NCBI GenBank assembly: GCA_947474565.1
Contig: CANJIS010000017.1
Coordinates: 1 to 52,025 of the forward strand
DNA from: Alphaproteobacteria bacterium
Lineage (GTDB): Bacteria > Pseudomonadota > Alphaproteobacteria > Micropepsales > Micropepsaceae
Reading direction: 5' to 3'
Length of the DNA stretch: 52,025 nucleotides
The first letter of the stretch is position 1, and each line of letters opens with the position of its first letter. Made by a program: the position numbers and the translations under genes. The notes under the pieces were generated by a model, which was given only the letters and a program-made list of their open reading frames with translations, did not search any database and had not been told where the DNA came from. Positions 29,942 to 39,146 of this stretch are shown one piece after another.

Positions 29942-30895
29942 TTAGGAGGCTAAGGCGGTCGTCTGGTTTCGCGCCCGGATAATCGCCACCGTCGCATCAA
30001 TTTCCGCGATCCGGTCGGCCGGCGACTGATCGGGATGGAAGACCTTGTGCAGTTCCAGGGCGGCATGTCCCAGAAGATGCATCGAGGCGTTACGGTCCAC
30101 GCCCTGCTCCAGCCCTTCGGTGGCGGCGCGCACGGAATCACACCATTCCACGGCGGCGTCATGGGCGGTCTCACGGCAGCGCCGGTCAATCGAGCGCGCC
30201 AGCCCGCCCAGCTTCGCCAGATCCACCTGCACCATATCCTGGCCGGGGCGCTGATCCTGCATCAGACGCCACAGGATGCAGACCTGGAAAGCATCGCGCT
30301 TGAGCTTTTCGACATGCAGCTTGTCGCGCGCCGCTTTCAATTCCACGTCCAGCTTTTTGGTGACGGCGTCCGGCGACAGCTTGTCCTTGGCCTTCATCTT
30401 CAGCGAATTGGGCGGATCAAAGGTGTCCGCGCCGCTCTGGCGCGACTGGCTCTGGCGCCGGTCGGGGCCGACATAATCGGTGGTGATGACAAAGCCCTTG
30501 CGGCGTTCGATATGCGCCTCGATGCGGCTGCCCAGCAGCGCTGTCGAGAAAGGCCGCAGCAGAAGATCATCGGCGCCGGAATTGACCACGCGGTTGATCA
30601 GCCCGGTGGATTTCTCCCAGGCGGTGACGATGACGACGATAAAGGGATTGCCGCAATTGCCGCCCTGGCGCAGTTCCTGGATGGCGGCGCAAAGTTCTTC
30701 GCCCGCGCCTTGCGCCTCGCACAGAACGATGTCCGGCGGCTGCTTCTGAATGGATTCAAGGCAAGCTTCCAGCGTGGACACGGTTTCGGTGCGGCGGAAG
30801 CCGAGCGCATACAGGGCCGCACGCGTCGCGGTGCGGTTGGCCGACACCGGATCATAAATCAATGCTTCGACGCTGTCGTAGGACAGACGCGTCAT
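29942..30895 (-). CDS. degenerate receiver (pseudo-receiver) protein
   Basis: 317 residues from the ATG at 30895, which has AGGTGG upstream; GTG at 30916 is the alternative. Residues 10-120 have the receiver fold. The phospho-acceptor is Glu60 (DIVLCEAQ), the invariant Lys is Arg114 (LLRPFS), the acidic pair is only D15, and T91 is kept. So it probably cannot be phosphorylated normally; Glu can mimic phospho-Asp. A GPDRR motif (residues ~145-150) follows, similar to the tail of the CheY-like protein at 8254. The C-terminal ~150 residues are helical, of unknown function (ending LELHKVFHP). It sits between tpiA and secG. Confidence 0.72.
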   Translation of the reverse strand: MTRLSYDSVEALIYDPVSANRTATRAALYALGFRRTETVSTLEACLESIQKQPPDIVLCEAQGAGEELCAAIQELRQGGNCGNPFIVVIVTAWEKSTGLINRVVNSGADDLLLRPFSTALLGSRIEAHIERRKGFVITTDYVGPDRRQSQSRQSGADTFDPPNSLKMKAKDKLSPDAVTKKLDVELKAARDKLHVEKLKRDAFQVCILWRLMQDQRPGQDMVQVDLAKLGGLARSIDRRCRETAHDAAVEWCDSVRAATEGLEQGVDRNASMHLLGHAALELHKVFHPDQSPADRIAEIDATVAIIRARNQTTALAS

Positions 30896-30966
30896 CTCAC
30901 CCACCTGCTTCTGCACGTGGGTGAAGAATGCGGTGACGCGTATTAAAGAAGGGTCGAAAGAACTGG

Positions 30967-31707
30967 TTAATGCGGCCTGACGGCGGCGATTATCTTCAGA
31001 AAATCCGCTGCTTTCAGGCTGGCGCCGCCCACAAGTGCGCCATCCACTTCCGCCAGGTTAAGGATTTGCTCCGCATTGGAGGGATTGACCGACCCGCCAT
31101 ACAGAATGCGCATGCCCTTGGCGCCCTCGCCCAAACTCTCCGTCAGACAGCTGCGCAGATGCGCATGCATCTGCACGATCTCATCATTGGTGGGTGTCTT
31201 GCCGGTACCGATAGCCCAGACCGGTTCATAGGCGATGGCGGTGTTGGCCGCGGTGGCGCCTTTGGGCACGCTGCCGGTGATCTGGCCATGGCAGATACTG
31301 TTCTGCTTGTTCGCCTGGCGCTCGCCATCGCTTTCGCCGACACAGATGATGGTGGTGAGGCCCGCCGCCCAGGCAGCTTTGGCTTTCTCAGCCACCTGCG
31401 CATCGGTTTCGCCGTGATATTGCCGCCGCTCGGAATGGCCCAGGATCACAGACGCCGCGCCGGCATCCTTCAGCATGGCGGCGCTGATATCGCCGGTGAA
31501 AGCACCAGATGTTTTGGAGCTGCAATCCTGTCCGCCCAAAGGGAATGCGCCTTTGATTGCCCAATGGGCGCGGGCGATCAGGGTCGCGGGCGGGCAAACC
31601 AGAATATCGCAAGCGGATTGGGCCAGGCTGTTCTTCAATGCTTCCAGTTCGGCCAGGCTTGTCCCTGTGCCGTTCATTTTCCAGTTGCCGGCCACCAGCT
31701 TGCGCAT
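30967..31707 (-). CDS. tpiA: triosephosphate isomerase
   Basis: 246 residues from the ATG at 31707. Motifs: GNWKMNG at the N-terminus with the catalytic Lys, GHSERR with the catalytic His, and the signature AYEPVWAIGTGK with the catalytic Glu, plus the phosphate-binding ILYGGSVNPSN. It interconverts dihydroxyacetone phosphate and glyceraldehyde 3-phosphate. A 118-bp gap separates it from the divergent ppiD gene, as is usual in alphaproteobacteria. Confidence 0.97.
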   Translation of the reverse strand: MRKLVAGNWKMNGTGTSLAELEALKNSLAQSACDILVCPPATLIARAHWAIKGAFPLGGQDCSSKTSGAFTGDISAAMLKDAGAASVILGHSERRQYHGETDAQVAEKAKAAWAAGLTTIICVGESDGERQANKQNSICHGQITGSVPKGATAANTAIAYEPVWAIGTGKTPTNDEIVQMHAHLRSCLTESLGEGAKGMRILYGGSVNPSNAEQILNLAEVDGALVGGASLKAADFLKIIAAVRPH

Positions 31708-31825
31708 GGCTCTACCCCCTTGATTTGCCGCCAAAAAGCCTCAACTCCGGGGGCAATCGCGGCTTGCCCTGAAAGCCCCCCCTCCCTATCATCCGCCGCC
31801 TTTCAAGCAAATAAGAGTCACGCAA

Positions 31826-33712
31826 ATGCTGCAATGGATGCACCGCCTTTCGACCTCCTGGGTCGCCTCCCTGTTCATGGGGGCCTTGGCGCTCAGCTTT
31901 GTGGTCTGGGGCATCGCCGACGTGTTCACCGGCATGGTCACGACCTCCCTGGCCAGCGTGGGTTCGGCGGAAATCAGCAGCACCACCTTCCAGCGCAACT
32001 ATCGCCTGTTCATCAAGGCGCAGAGCGGCCAGATGGGCACCGAAATCACCCCCGAAATGGCGCAGCGCATGGGGCTGGGCAATATCGCCCTGCAACAGCT
32101 TATCAGCCGCACCGCCCTGGACGCTTCGGCGAACCGGCTTGGCCTGACCACCCCGGATGCGGCGGTGCGCGCGAATGTGTTCGCTAACACCACCTTCGCC
32201 GGCGGCACGGGCAAATTCGACCACAACCAGTTTCTGACGATCATTCAGCAGTCCGGTTACAGCGAGAAGGAATTTCTGGCTGAAATGCGCGGCGACATGA
32301 CCCGCAACCAGTTCGCCACCGCCCTGCAACAGGGCTTCAACCTGCCGCGCGGTTATGCCGAAGCCATCTACCTGTATTTCACCGAACGGCGCGCCGTGAA
32401 TTATGTGATCGTGGCGCCGGAAGCGGTGGGCCCGATTGCCGCGCCGAGCGACGACGTGCTGGCCGCTTACGTCAAATCCCGCGCCCAGGCTTTTTCCACG
32501 CCCGAATACCGCCAGATCGAATATGCCTATATCGGGCCGCAGGATCTCACCGGGCAGATCGCCGTCACCGACGCCCAGATCGCCCAATATTACGACGAGC
32601 ATAAGACCGAGTTTAACGTGCCGGAAAAACGCGCGGTGCAGCAGATCGTGTTCGCCACCGAAGCGGACGCCAAGAATGCCCGCGCCGAAATCGACAAGGG
32701 CAAGACGTTCGACAAGCTGGCGGAAGGCATGAAGATCCCCCCGGCCAATCTTGATCTGGGCGTATTGACCAAGCAGGACATGGCCGATCCCGAACGCGCC
32801 GATGCAATCTTCGCCCTGCCCGTCAATCAGGTAAGCCAGCCGATCAAGGCGGCGCTGGGCGGCTATGTGCTGGCGCGCGTGACCGCGATCACCCCGGAAA
32901 TCGCCCGCACCGTGAGCGATGCCACGCCCGACATCAAAAAGACCCTGTCGCTTGCCGGCGCATCCGGCAAGATCGCCGAAATCGTCAATGCATTTGAAGA
33001 CGCGCGCAGCGGCGGCGCCGATATTGCCGCCGCCGGCCAGAAAGCCGGAATGAAAAGCGGCAAGTTCGCGGCCCTCGACAAAAACGGGTTGGACGCCAGC
33101 GGCCAGCGCCCCGAAGGCGCGCCCGCCGATCCGGAATTCTATACCCAGGCCTTCGGCTATGAAGTGGGTGAGGACAACGACCCCTTCCAGGCCAAGAGCG
33201 GCGAGTACTACACCATCAAGATTGTCGGCGTGACGCCGCCCAAGCTGAAAGACCTGGCCTCGGTGCGCGACAACGCCAAGGAAGCCTGGATCGCCGAACA
33301 GCGTCAGCAGGCCTTGCAGAAAAAGACCGCCGAGCTGGCCGCCAAGGCGACCACCGACAAAAGCCTGGTCAATATCGCCAAGGAACTGAAAGTGCCGGTG
33401 CAGCAGAGCCAGGGCTTGCAGCGCGACAGCCAGGACACGACGCTGTCGTCATCGCTGGTGCAGAAGATTTTCGAAGCCGGACCGGGCGGTATCGTCCAGG
33501 CGCCGCAGGGCGTGGGCCAGAACTTCATCATCGCCCAGGTCAGCGGCATTCAGCACACCCCGCCCACGGGCAAGGATTTTGACGACGGCGCCAAGCAGCT
33601 TTCGCTGCAGGCGGGGAACGACATCACCATCTCCTTCGCCAATGCCGCGCGTGACCGCGAAGGCGTCAAGGTCAACCAGCAGCTGCTGGCGTCCGCCATC
33701 GGACAACAGTGA
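31826..33712 (+). CDS. ppiD: peptidyl-prolyl isomerase PpiD-like, SurA N-terminal domain
   Basis: 628 residues, the usual PpiD length. An N-terminal signal anchor (~10-35, ASLFMGALALSFVVWGIAD) holds it in the inner membrane, facing the periplasm. A SurA-like helical domain (~35-240) is followed by a parvulin PPIase domain around 260-360 (AVQQIVFATEADAKNARA) and a long C-terminal SurA-like part. It helps outer-membrane proteins fold at the Sec exit. Divergent from tpiA; trpE follows 19 bp later in the same direction and is probably co-transcribed. Confidence 0.9.
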   Translation: MLQWMHRLSTSWVASLFMGALALSFVVWGIADVFTGMVTTSLASVGSAEISSTTFQRNYRLFIKAQSGQMGTEITPEMAQRMGLGNIALQQLISRTALDASANRLGLTTPDAAVRANVFANTTFAGGTGKFDHNQFLTIIQQSGYSEKEFLAEMRGDMTRNQFATALQQGFNLPRGYAEAIYLYFTERRAVNYVIVAPEAVGPIAAPSDDVLAAYVKSRAQAFSTPEYRQIEYAYIGPQDLTGQIAVTDAQIAQYYDEHKTEFNVPEKRAVQQIVFATEADAKNARAEIDKGKTFDKLAEGMKIPPANLDLGVLTKQDMADPERADAIFALPVNQVSQPIKAALGGYVLARVTAITPEIARTVSDATPDIKKTLSLAGASGKIAEIVNAFEDARSGGADIAAAGQKAGMKSGKFAALDKNGLDASGQRPEGAPADPEFYTQAFGYEVGEDNDPFQAKSGEYYTIKIVGVTPPKLKDLASVRDNAKEAWIAEQRQQALQKKTAELAAKATTDKSLVNIAKELKVPVQQSQGLQRDSQDTTLSSSLVQKIFEAGPGGIVQAPQGVGQNFIIAQVSGIQHTPPTGKDFDDGAKQLSLQAGNDITISFANAARDREGVKVNQQLLASAIGQQ

Positions 33713-33731
33713 TCAAGACCGGCAGTGAATC

Positions 33732-35252
33732 GTGAGCGACATCCCGATCAAACCGGACTTCGAAAGCTTCGCGCGCAGCTATGATGCGGGCCGGCCGCAG
33801 GCGCTCTATGTCCGCCATGTCGCCGACCTGGAAACGCCGGTCTCCGTCTATCTGAAATTGGGCGCAGCCACGGACAACACCTTCCTGCTGGAAAGCGTGC
33901 AAGGCGGCGAAGCCCGTGGCCGCTATTCCATCATCGGATTGAAGCCGGACCTGGTGTGGCGCACGCGCGGCGATATCGCCGAGATCGACCGCCAGGCGCT
34001 ATCCGGCACGGCCAAATTCGCGCCGCAGAAGGAAAAGCCGCTGGCCTCCTTGCGCGCCCTGATCGCCGAAACCCGCATGACCCTGCCGGAAGGCTTGCCG
34101 CCGATGGCGGTGGGGCTGTTCGGTTATCTGGGTTACGACATGGCGCGCCAGGTCGAGCATCTGCCCAATGCGCCGGAAGACACGCTGGGCCTGCCCGACG
34201 CCATCATGCTGCGCCCCACCATCACCGCCATCTTCGATACGGTGAAGGATGAAATTCTGGTGGTGACGCCGGTTTATCCCGATCAGAAGACCGACGCCAA
34301 ATCCGCCTATGCCCGCGCCACCGCGCGGATTGATGAAACGCTGGCGGCACTGGACAAGCCGCTCGCCGCGCCCGCGCCCGTGGCGACGCCGAAGATCGGC
34401 GAGATCAAATCCAACATGACCAAGGACGAGTATTTCGCCATGGTCGCGCGCGGCAAGGAATACATCGCAGCCGGGGATGTGTTTCAGGTCGTGCCCAGCC
34501 AGCGCTTCCGCCGCGATTTCACGCTGCCGCCTTTTGCGCTGTACCGGGCGCTGCGCCGCCTGAACCCCTCGCCCTTCCTTTATTATCTTTCCATGCCCGG
34601 ATTCTCGATCGTGGGATCGAGCCCGGAAATCCTGGTCCGCCTGCGCGACGGCAAGGTCACCATCCGCCCCATCGCCGGAACGCGCCCGCGCGGCAAGACA
34701 GCTGCCGAAGACAAGGCGCTGGCGGAAGAGTTGATGGGCGATCCCAAGGAACGGGCCGAGCATCTGATGCTGGTTGATCTGGGCCGCAACGATGTCGGCC
34801 GCGTGTCCAAAATCGGCGCGGTGAAAGTCACCGGCAGTTTCTTCATCGAACGCTACAGCCATGTGATGCATCTGGTCTCGAATGTCGAAGGCGATATCCG
34901 CGATGGCCTGGATGCCGTGGACGCTTTGGCCGCTGGATTGCCCGCTGGCACCCTGTCGGGCGCGCCCAAGATCCGCGCCATGGAAATCATCGACGAGTTT
35001 GAAAAGGAAAAGCGCGGCGCCGCTTATGCCGGTGCGGTGGGCTACTTCGCCGCCGACGGCACCATGGACACCTGCATCGTGCTGCGCACCGCGCTGGTGA
35101 AAGACGGCATCATGTATGTCCAGGCCGGCGGCGGCATTGTCGCCGACAGCCAGCCGGAAGCCGAATATCAAGAGACGGTCAACAAGGCCCGCGCCCTGAT
35201 GGCGGCGGCGGAAGAAGCGGTTCGCTTCGCGTCCGTGAAAAAGGGCCAGTAA
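33732..35252 (+). CDS. trpE: anthranilate synthase component I
   Basis: 506 residues starting at a GTG. It makes anthranilate from chorismate, using ammonia from component II. The N-terminal regulatory half has the Trp-binding LLESV motif (FLLESVQGGEARGRYS). The chorismate-binding half contains GTRPRGKTAAEDKALAEEL, MLVDLGRNDVGRV and the catalytic ERYSHVMHL, as in all TrpE. The segment PAGTLSGAPK is also present. trpG does not follow; a convergent gene and repeat end the unit here, so the other trp genes must be elsewhere. Confidence 0.96.
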   Translation: MSDIPIKPDFESFARSYDAGRPQALYVRHVADLETPVSVYLKLGAATDNTFLLESVQGGEARGRYSIIGLKPDLVWRTRGDIAEIDRQALSGTAKFAPQKEKPLASLRALIAETRMTLPEGLPPMAVGLFGYLGYDMARQVEHLPNAPEDTLGLPDAIMLRPTITAIFDTVKDEILVVTPVYPDQKTDAKSAYARATARIDETLAALDKPLAAPAPVATPKIGEIKSNMTKDEYFAMVARGKEYIAAGDVFQVVPSQRFRRDFTLPPFALYRALRRLNPSPFLYYLSMPGFSIVGSSPEILVRLRDGKVTIRPIAGTRPRGKTAAEDKALAEELMGDPKERAEHLMLVDLGRNDVGRVSKIGAVKVTGSFFIERYSHVMHLVSNVEGDIRDGLDAVDALAAGLPAGTLSGAPKIRAMEIIDEFEKEKRGAAYAGAVGYFAADGTMDTCIVLRTALVKDGIMYVQAGGGIVADSQPEAEYQETVNKARALMAAAEEAVRFASVKKGQ

Positions 35253-35259
35253 ACTCCAC

Positions 35260-35403
35260 TGTCATTCCCGGCCGAGCAAAACAACGTTTTGCGAGGGGAA
35301 GGGAACCCAGGCGTTTCATTCTGCAGGACCGGTCGCTTTGAAGCGCCTGGGTCCCCTTCCCTCGCATCGCCCGCTTCGCGGTCGATGCTCGCCGAGGATG
35401 ACA
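35260..35403. repeat. intergenic palindromic repeat, family A copy 2
   Basis: A 144-bp element with TGTCATTCCCGGCCGAG, a GAAGGGAACCCAGGCG arm, a CGCCTGGGTCCCCTTCC arm and an ATGACA end. It is near-identical to the element at 14363-14499 outside the central and far-right loop. It sits directly after trpE, facing the deacetylase gene. Confidence 0.9.
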
Positions 35404-35410
35404 CCGAGTG

Positions 35411-36424
35411 TTATCGCGACGCCAGCATCTGCGCTTGCGCTTTGCGCGTCATCGCATCGGGCAACCTCACCAGCGTCACACCGTGGTTCTGCTTCAGCCA
35501 TTCCGCCAGCACCGTCAGGGTCACGTCATGGGGATGGCCGATGGCGATGGCGGCGCCCTGGCGTTTTGCCACCATCACCAGCAGATCGAGTTGATGGCGC
35601 ACTTCTTCCTCGCTGATCGTATCGTCGAGGAAAATATCGCGCTCAGCCGATGGAACACCGTACCGCGCGGCAACCTCCATCACCTTTGATGTCGGCCCGG
35701 TGCGGGAATCGAAAAAGAACAAGCGCCGCTCCGCCAATATCTTCGCCACCGGCGCCAGAGACGCAGCATCCGCCGTAAAGCGGCTGCCTTCATGGTTGTT
35801 GATGCCGATGGCGCCCGGCACCCGGTCAATATTCCAGGCGGCGCGCATGGCGAGGTCCGCCGCGCCCACCGACAGGCTCATCGGGCCGGGATTGGTGCTC
35901 GACAAAGCCTGCATCGGCATATGCACCAATATGTCATGGCCCTTGGCTGCGGCTTCCTGCGCCAGGAACGGCGTGGTCTCGGCATAGGGCAGGAACGACA
36001 TGGCGACCTCTTTGGGCAGCGCCATGGCATGGTCGGTACCGGCCAGGTCTTCGCCCAGATCGTCCATGCAAATGGCGATCACCGGATCACGCACCGACAG
36101 GGCGCGCGCCAGACCCTCGGAAGGCCGCAGCCAGTTCGGCAGATCATGACTGGTGACGGGAAACAGAACCGCTGGCGCGTAGCGCCCGGGCTCGGCAAAC
36201 CCGAACATGGAAAGGCGCGCCACGCCTTGCGCCACCCGCGCCGGCTGATCGTCAGCTTGCGCCTCTATGCCGGGCAACAGCCCCCCGCCGAAGGCCAGTG
36301 CGCCGCTTACGATGGCATTTCCGCCCAGCGCCACACCGGCGGCAAACAGCAGGGCAAAGCCGCCATCCCAACCATGACGGCGCGCAAACAATCCCAACCG
36401 GCGAATCAATGATTCCTGGTCCAT
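35411..36424 (-). CDS. divergent polysaccharide deacetylase family protein (YibQ-like)
   Basis: 337 residues from the ATG at 36424. An N-terminal membrane span (WDGGFALLFAAGVALGGNAIVSG) anchors a ~250-residue domain of the divergent polysaccharide deacetylase family (DUF610, E. coli YibQ). Visible: ICMDDLGED (~115-123), the HMPMQALSSTNPGPMS loop, NNHEGSRFTADAAS, and IAIGHPH. The pattern keeps the Asp and His residues that bind the metal in NodB-type deacetylases. The substrate is a polysaccharide, unspecified. It converges with trpE across a family A repeat. Confidence 0.85.
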   Translation of the reverse strand: MDQESLIRRLGLFARRHGWDGGFALLFAAGVALGGNAIVSGALAFGGGLLPGIEAQADDQPARVAQGVARLSMFGFAEPGRYAPAVLFPVTSHDLPNWLRPSEGLARALSVRDPVIAICMDDLGEDLAGTDHAMALPKEVAMSFLPYAETTPFLAQEAAAKGHDILVHMPMQALSSTNPGPMSLSVGAADLAMRAAWNIDRVPGAIGINNHEGSRFTADAASLAPVAKILAERRLFFFDSRTGPTSKVMEVAARYGVPSAERDIFLDDTISEEEVRHQLDLLVMVAKRQGAAIAIGHPHDVTLTVLAEWLKQNHGVTLVRLPDAMTRKAQAQMLASR

Positions 36425-36496
36425 GCCCAAATAAGTGGCGGTGGATGCTTTCTGTCAATCTGCCGACGTCACGGTATTGAATCGCCCCGCAGTCGC

Positions 36497-36523
36497 ATGT
36501 CCGCTTTTGACCAGGCGAACATT
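36497..36523. repeat. degenerate AT/GC palindrome (island copy 1)
   Basis: ATGTCCGCTTTTG....GAACATT, an imperfect palindrome related to the ones at 37734-37762 and 39094-39123. These belong to a decayed intergenic repeat type common in alphaproteobacterial accessory DNA. Confidence 0.45.
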
Positions 36524-36688
36524 GGTCTAAGGACCGCCACCGACCCTAATCGGCAAGACCGGTCCTGAGAATTGGAACGCTGTGCCTTCGACTGGCGTTT
36601 ATCCCCATCGGCACTCCAGGTCTGGCTGTATGTCGAATTGACCGAAATGGCGGGTCAACCCCCCAACTCCTAGAGTGATTTGGCGAAC

Positions 36689-36844
36689 ATGGCGCATGCC
36701 GACTTCGAGCAATGGGTTTGCAAGGAAAACATTAATCGGTTTCGAACCTGCTTGCAGGACGAGTCCGACCAACAAAAGCGTACCCAGCTACAGGATATGC
36801 TTTCACGAGAATTGCTCAAGCTTCGGGCCATGCTTCCTGATTAG
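36689..36844 (+). CDS. small protein, 51 residues, unknown
   Basis: ATG to TAG gives a 51-residue, charged, helical protein (begins MAHADFEQWV, later KRTQLQDMLSRELLKL, ends MLPD). Short helical proteins with an Arg-Phe, Glu-Asp-Gln and Leu-Leu pattern are common in Rhizobiales as unnamed families, but I cannot assign one. It opens the accessory island and is followed by two more small genes in the same direction. An inverted repeat TTGACC/GGTCAA lies 25 bp upstream. Confidence 0.55.
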   Translation: MAHADFEQWVCKENINRFRTCLQDESDQQKRTQLQDMLSRELLKLRAMLPD

Positions 36845-36889
36845 AGATAGCCGTAAGTCTGTAAACCTGCCCGCACGAGGAGATTATTT

Positions 36890-37060
36890 ATGACTGACAA
36901 AGAAAAGAATTTGATCGATCAAAAGAATGTGCCCAAAACATCACCTGCCGGCATGTTGGGAGACGGCACCGAAGAGCAAAACCTCAATCAACCCGGAGAC
37001 CCTGCCGCGCGCATCACGGAAGACGAGGTTGACGCGGCATTTCGCGATAAGAAGAGCTAA
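36890..37060 (+). CDS. small acidic protein, 56 residues, unknown
   Basis: A 56-residue frame (MTDKEKNLIDQK... ending AAFRDKKS) with AGGAG 8 bp before the ATG, a good ribosome site that supports translation. It is highly charged and probably partly disordered, with no signal peptide or membrane segment. No family is recognised. It stands between the 51-residue gene and the 177-residue membrane protein gene. Confidence 0.55.
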   Translation: MTDKEKNLIDQKNVPKTSPAGMLGDGTEEQNLNQPGDPAARITEDEVDAAFRDKKS

Positions 37061-37128
37061 ACGACCTCTGCAATTCCACCGTCTGCTACTATTCTTGTGG
37101 CCAGATACACCTTGGAATAGGCGTCGGC

Positions 37129-37662
37129 ATGCAGGAGCCTGCTACTATCGAATTGCAAGTCGACAAGGTCGGCCAGCTATTTGACACGCTTGACCCTTTG
37201 CCATTTCGAGAGCGCGATCTCGACCAGGAAGCCGAGAACTATATTGTGAGTTGGGCGCGTGAGCTGCCCCGCCACGCTGCCATTCGTATTCAGGTTCACA
37301 TGCCGACAGCAGAAGCCTCGGGAGAGCATGCGCGCGTCCTCGGCCAGGCCGTAAGCCACTATTTCGCGCACCGCGCCATTGTCACCAGCAACGAGCTGAA
37401 GGAGTTGTTCCGCATAGGACGTTACTCCCTTTTAATCGGTCTTGCGGTCCTTGGTATTTGCGTGGCGGGCGGAAGCTTCATGATGCGGTCCCACACAGGT
37501 GGACCTTTCGGAAGCGTCCTCAACGAGGGCTTCCTTATTCTGGGCTGGGTTGCAAACTGGCGGCCGATTGAGATTTTTCTCTATGACTGGTGGCCAATCG
37601 TCCGGCGCAGAAATCTCTTTCGCCGGCTGGCAACTGCCGAAGTGATTATTTCAATCCGGTAG
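37129..37662 (+). CDS. uncharacterised membrane protein, 177 residues
   Basis: N-terminal ~90 residues are soluble and charged (PFRERDLDQEAENYIV, HAAIRIQVHMP). Then comes a membrane span (SLLIGLAVLGICVAGGSF) and a second hydrophobic stretch with the conserved-looking block GWVANWRPIEIFLYDWWP. Similar proteins ending with that Trp-rich block are widespread and unnamed in Proteobacteria, to my memory. The start is the ATG at 37129. It is part of the island of small genes; the function is unknown. Confidence 0.65.
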   Translation: MQEPATIELQVDKVGQLFDTLDPLPFRERDLDQEAENYIVSWARELPRHAAIRIQVHMPTAEASGEHARVLGQAVSHYFAHRAIVTSNELKELFRIGRYSLLIGLAVLGICVAGGSFMMRSHTGGPFGSVLNEGFLILGWVANWRPIEIFLYDWWPIVRRRNLFRRLATAEVIISIR

Positions 37663-37999
37663 TGCGAACCGTCAGTTGACTACCGTAGCCAAGCACCCCA
37701 CGGCCGCTATGGCCGTAAAGCAGCTATTGGCTGAATGGCCGCTATCGACCCAACGCGGACCTTCCCAACGACCGGGCCCGAAATGGAATACAGAGTCCGA
37801 GTGAACCGCCCTCAGTGCGGATGACGCGCGACTTTCTGCATGTCAGGCTGACTATCTGCGTCGGAGTCCTGATGGCCCAGCGCTACGCGAGGCGGCAACA
37901 GACTGTGGAACATCCAATGATCACAGCCAAAGTAATTATTAATCATGCAAGGGCGGGGCGCAAAGTCATTTGCAGTCTTCTTCCGCGATCGCGATTCTG
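37663..37999. other. non-coding stretch with a decayed palindrome
   Basis: A 337-bp stretch with no convincing gene. It contains a degenerate palindrome (37734-37762, AATGGCCGCTATCGACCC then AACGCGGACCTT) and an AT-rich stretch at 37930-37950 (AAAGTAATTATTAATC), a likely promoter of the ArsO-like gene. Confidence 0.5.
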
Positions 38000-39067
38000 A
38001 TGAGGGAGCCGCTCGACGTAATTATAATAGGCGGCGGGCAGGCAGGTCTTGCCACCGGCTACTTCTTGCGACGCACGTCCCTATCCTTCGCCATTCTAGA
38101 TGGCGAACAAGCGCCCGGCGGCGCTTGGCGGCATGGGTGGCAATCCCTTCGCTTGTTTTCACCAGCACAGTGGAGTTCACTGCCGGGCTGGCAAATGCCA
38201 ATAGCTGAGGAAGAGTATCCACCTAGAACGGCTGTGATCGAATACCTTGCCGCTTATGAAAAACATTATCAGCTTCCGATGGAACGGCCTGTGGAAGTCG
38301 AAAAAGTCATTCGGGAAGATGAACTGCTAGTCGTACAAACCAGCCGGGGCCAGCGGCACGCGCGGGCGGTGGTAAGCGCAACTGGAACCTGGCGTCATCC
38401 GTTTGTCCCTGACTATCCCGGACAGCGCGAGTATGCGGGGCAACAACTTCATTCCGCGCACTACCAGTCGCCTGACGCCTTCGCCGGGCAGCGTGTTCTT
38501 GTCGTGGGAGGGGGCAATTCCGGCGCACAAATCTTGGCCGAGCTGTCTCAGGTCGCAGACACAACTTGGGTGACACCTTCTCCGCCGGTCTTTCTGCCAG
38601 ATAACGTTGATGGGCGAATCCTATTTGAAAGGGCAACCGAACGCTGGCGCGCAGCGCGTCAGGGGCGTCAGGTTGACCTGCCAGCAGGAGGGCTGGGTGA
38701 CATCGTGATGGTGCCGCCAGTCCGTGCGGCGCGGTCCAGAGGCGTGTTACATTCTGTCCCACCCTTCAAGAAATTTACAGCCAACGGCGTTGTCTGGCGC
38801 GACGGTAGCGAAGACAATTTCGATACTGTGATCTGGTGTACGGGTTTTCGGCCTGCGCTGGCACACCTATCGCCGCTAGGGGTCATCGAAGAAGATGATC
38901 GCGTCGCGACGATTGGAACGCATTCGATTAAGGAGCCTGCACTGTGGCTGGTTGGCTACGGAGACTGGACTGGGACCGCCTCCGCAACCTTGGTGGGCGT
39001 TATGCGGACCGCGCGCTCAACGGTGAACGAGTTAGTTGCAGCCTTGGCCGATGGGGTAGCGGCCTAA
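38000..39067 (+). CDS. ArsO-like NAD(P)H flavin monooxygenase
   Basis: 355 residues from the ATG at 38000 (a TTG 30 bp earlier is an alternative). Two Rossmann motifs, [13 protein letters not shown] for FAD (8-20) and [13 protein letters not shown] for NAD(P)H, bracket the conserved [13 protein letters not shown] and ATGTWRHP segments of the ArsO/Trk-type group. Base composition and codons are less GC-rich than the core genes. ArsO usually stands in ars operons; no other ars gene is here, so a role in arsenite or other small-molecule oxidation is unproven. Confidence 0.8.
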   Translation: MREPLDVIIIGGGQAGLATGYFLRRTSLSFAILDGEQAPGGAWRHGWQSLRLFSPAQWSSLPGWQMPIAEEEYPPRTAVIEYLAAYEKHYQLPMERPVEVEKVIREDELLVVQTSRGQRHARAVVSATGTWRHPFVPDYPGQREYAGQQLHSAHYQSPDAFAGQRVLVVGGGNSGAQILAELSQVADTTWVTPSPPVFLPDNVDGRILFERATERWRAARQGRQVDLPAGGLGDIVMVPPVRAARSRGVLHSVPPFKKFTANGVVWRDGSEDNFDTVIWCTGFRPALAHLSPLGVIEEDDRVATIGTHSIKEPALWLVGYGDWTGTASATLVGVMRTARSTVNELVAALADGVAA

Positions 39068-39093
39068 ATAATTTGGGGACTCGGACGATACCT

Positions 39094-39123
39094 AATGTCC
39101 ACCATCGGCGCAAAGCGGACATT
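39094..39123. repeat. imperfect palindrome after the ArsO-like gene
   Basis: AATGTCC-N16-GGACATT at a convergent gap between the ArsO-like and emrB genes. It may act as a weak terminator and marks the end of the island. Confidence 0.5.
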
Positions 39124-39146
39124 CAGGCCGGCCAATAAGTGAAGCG

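Noticed and set aside
36425-36688. Protein-coding genes in the gap before the 51-residue gene
   Set aside because: No open frame with a ribosome site; only a degenerate palindrome and short inverted repeats.
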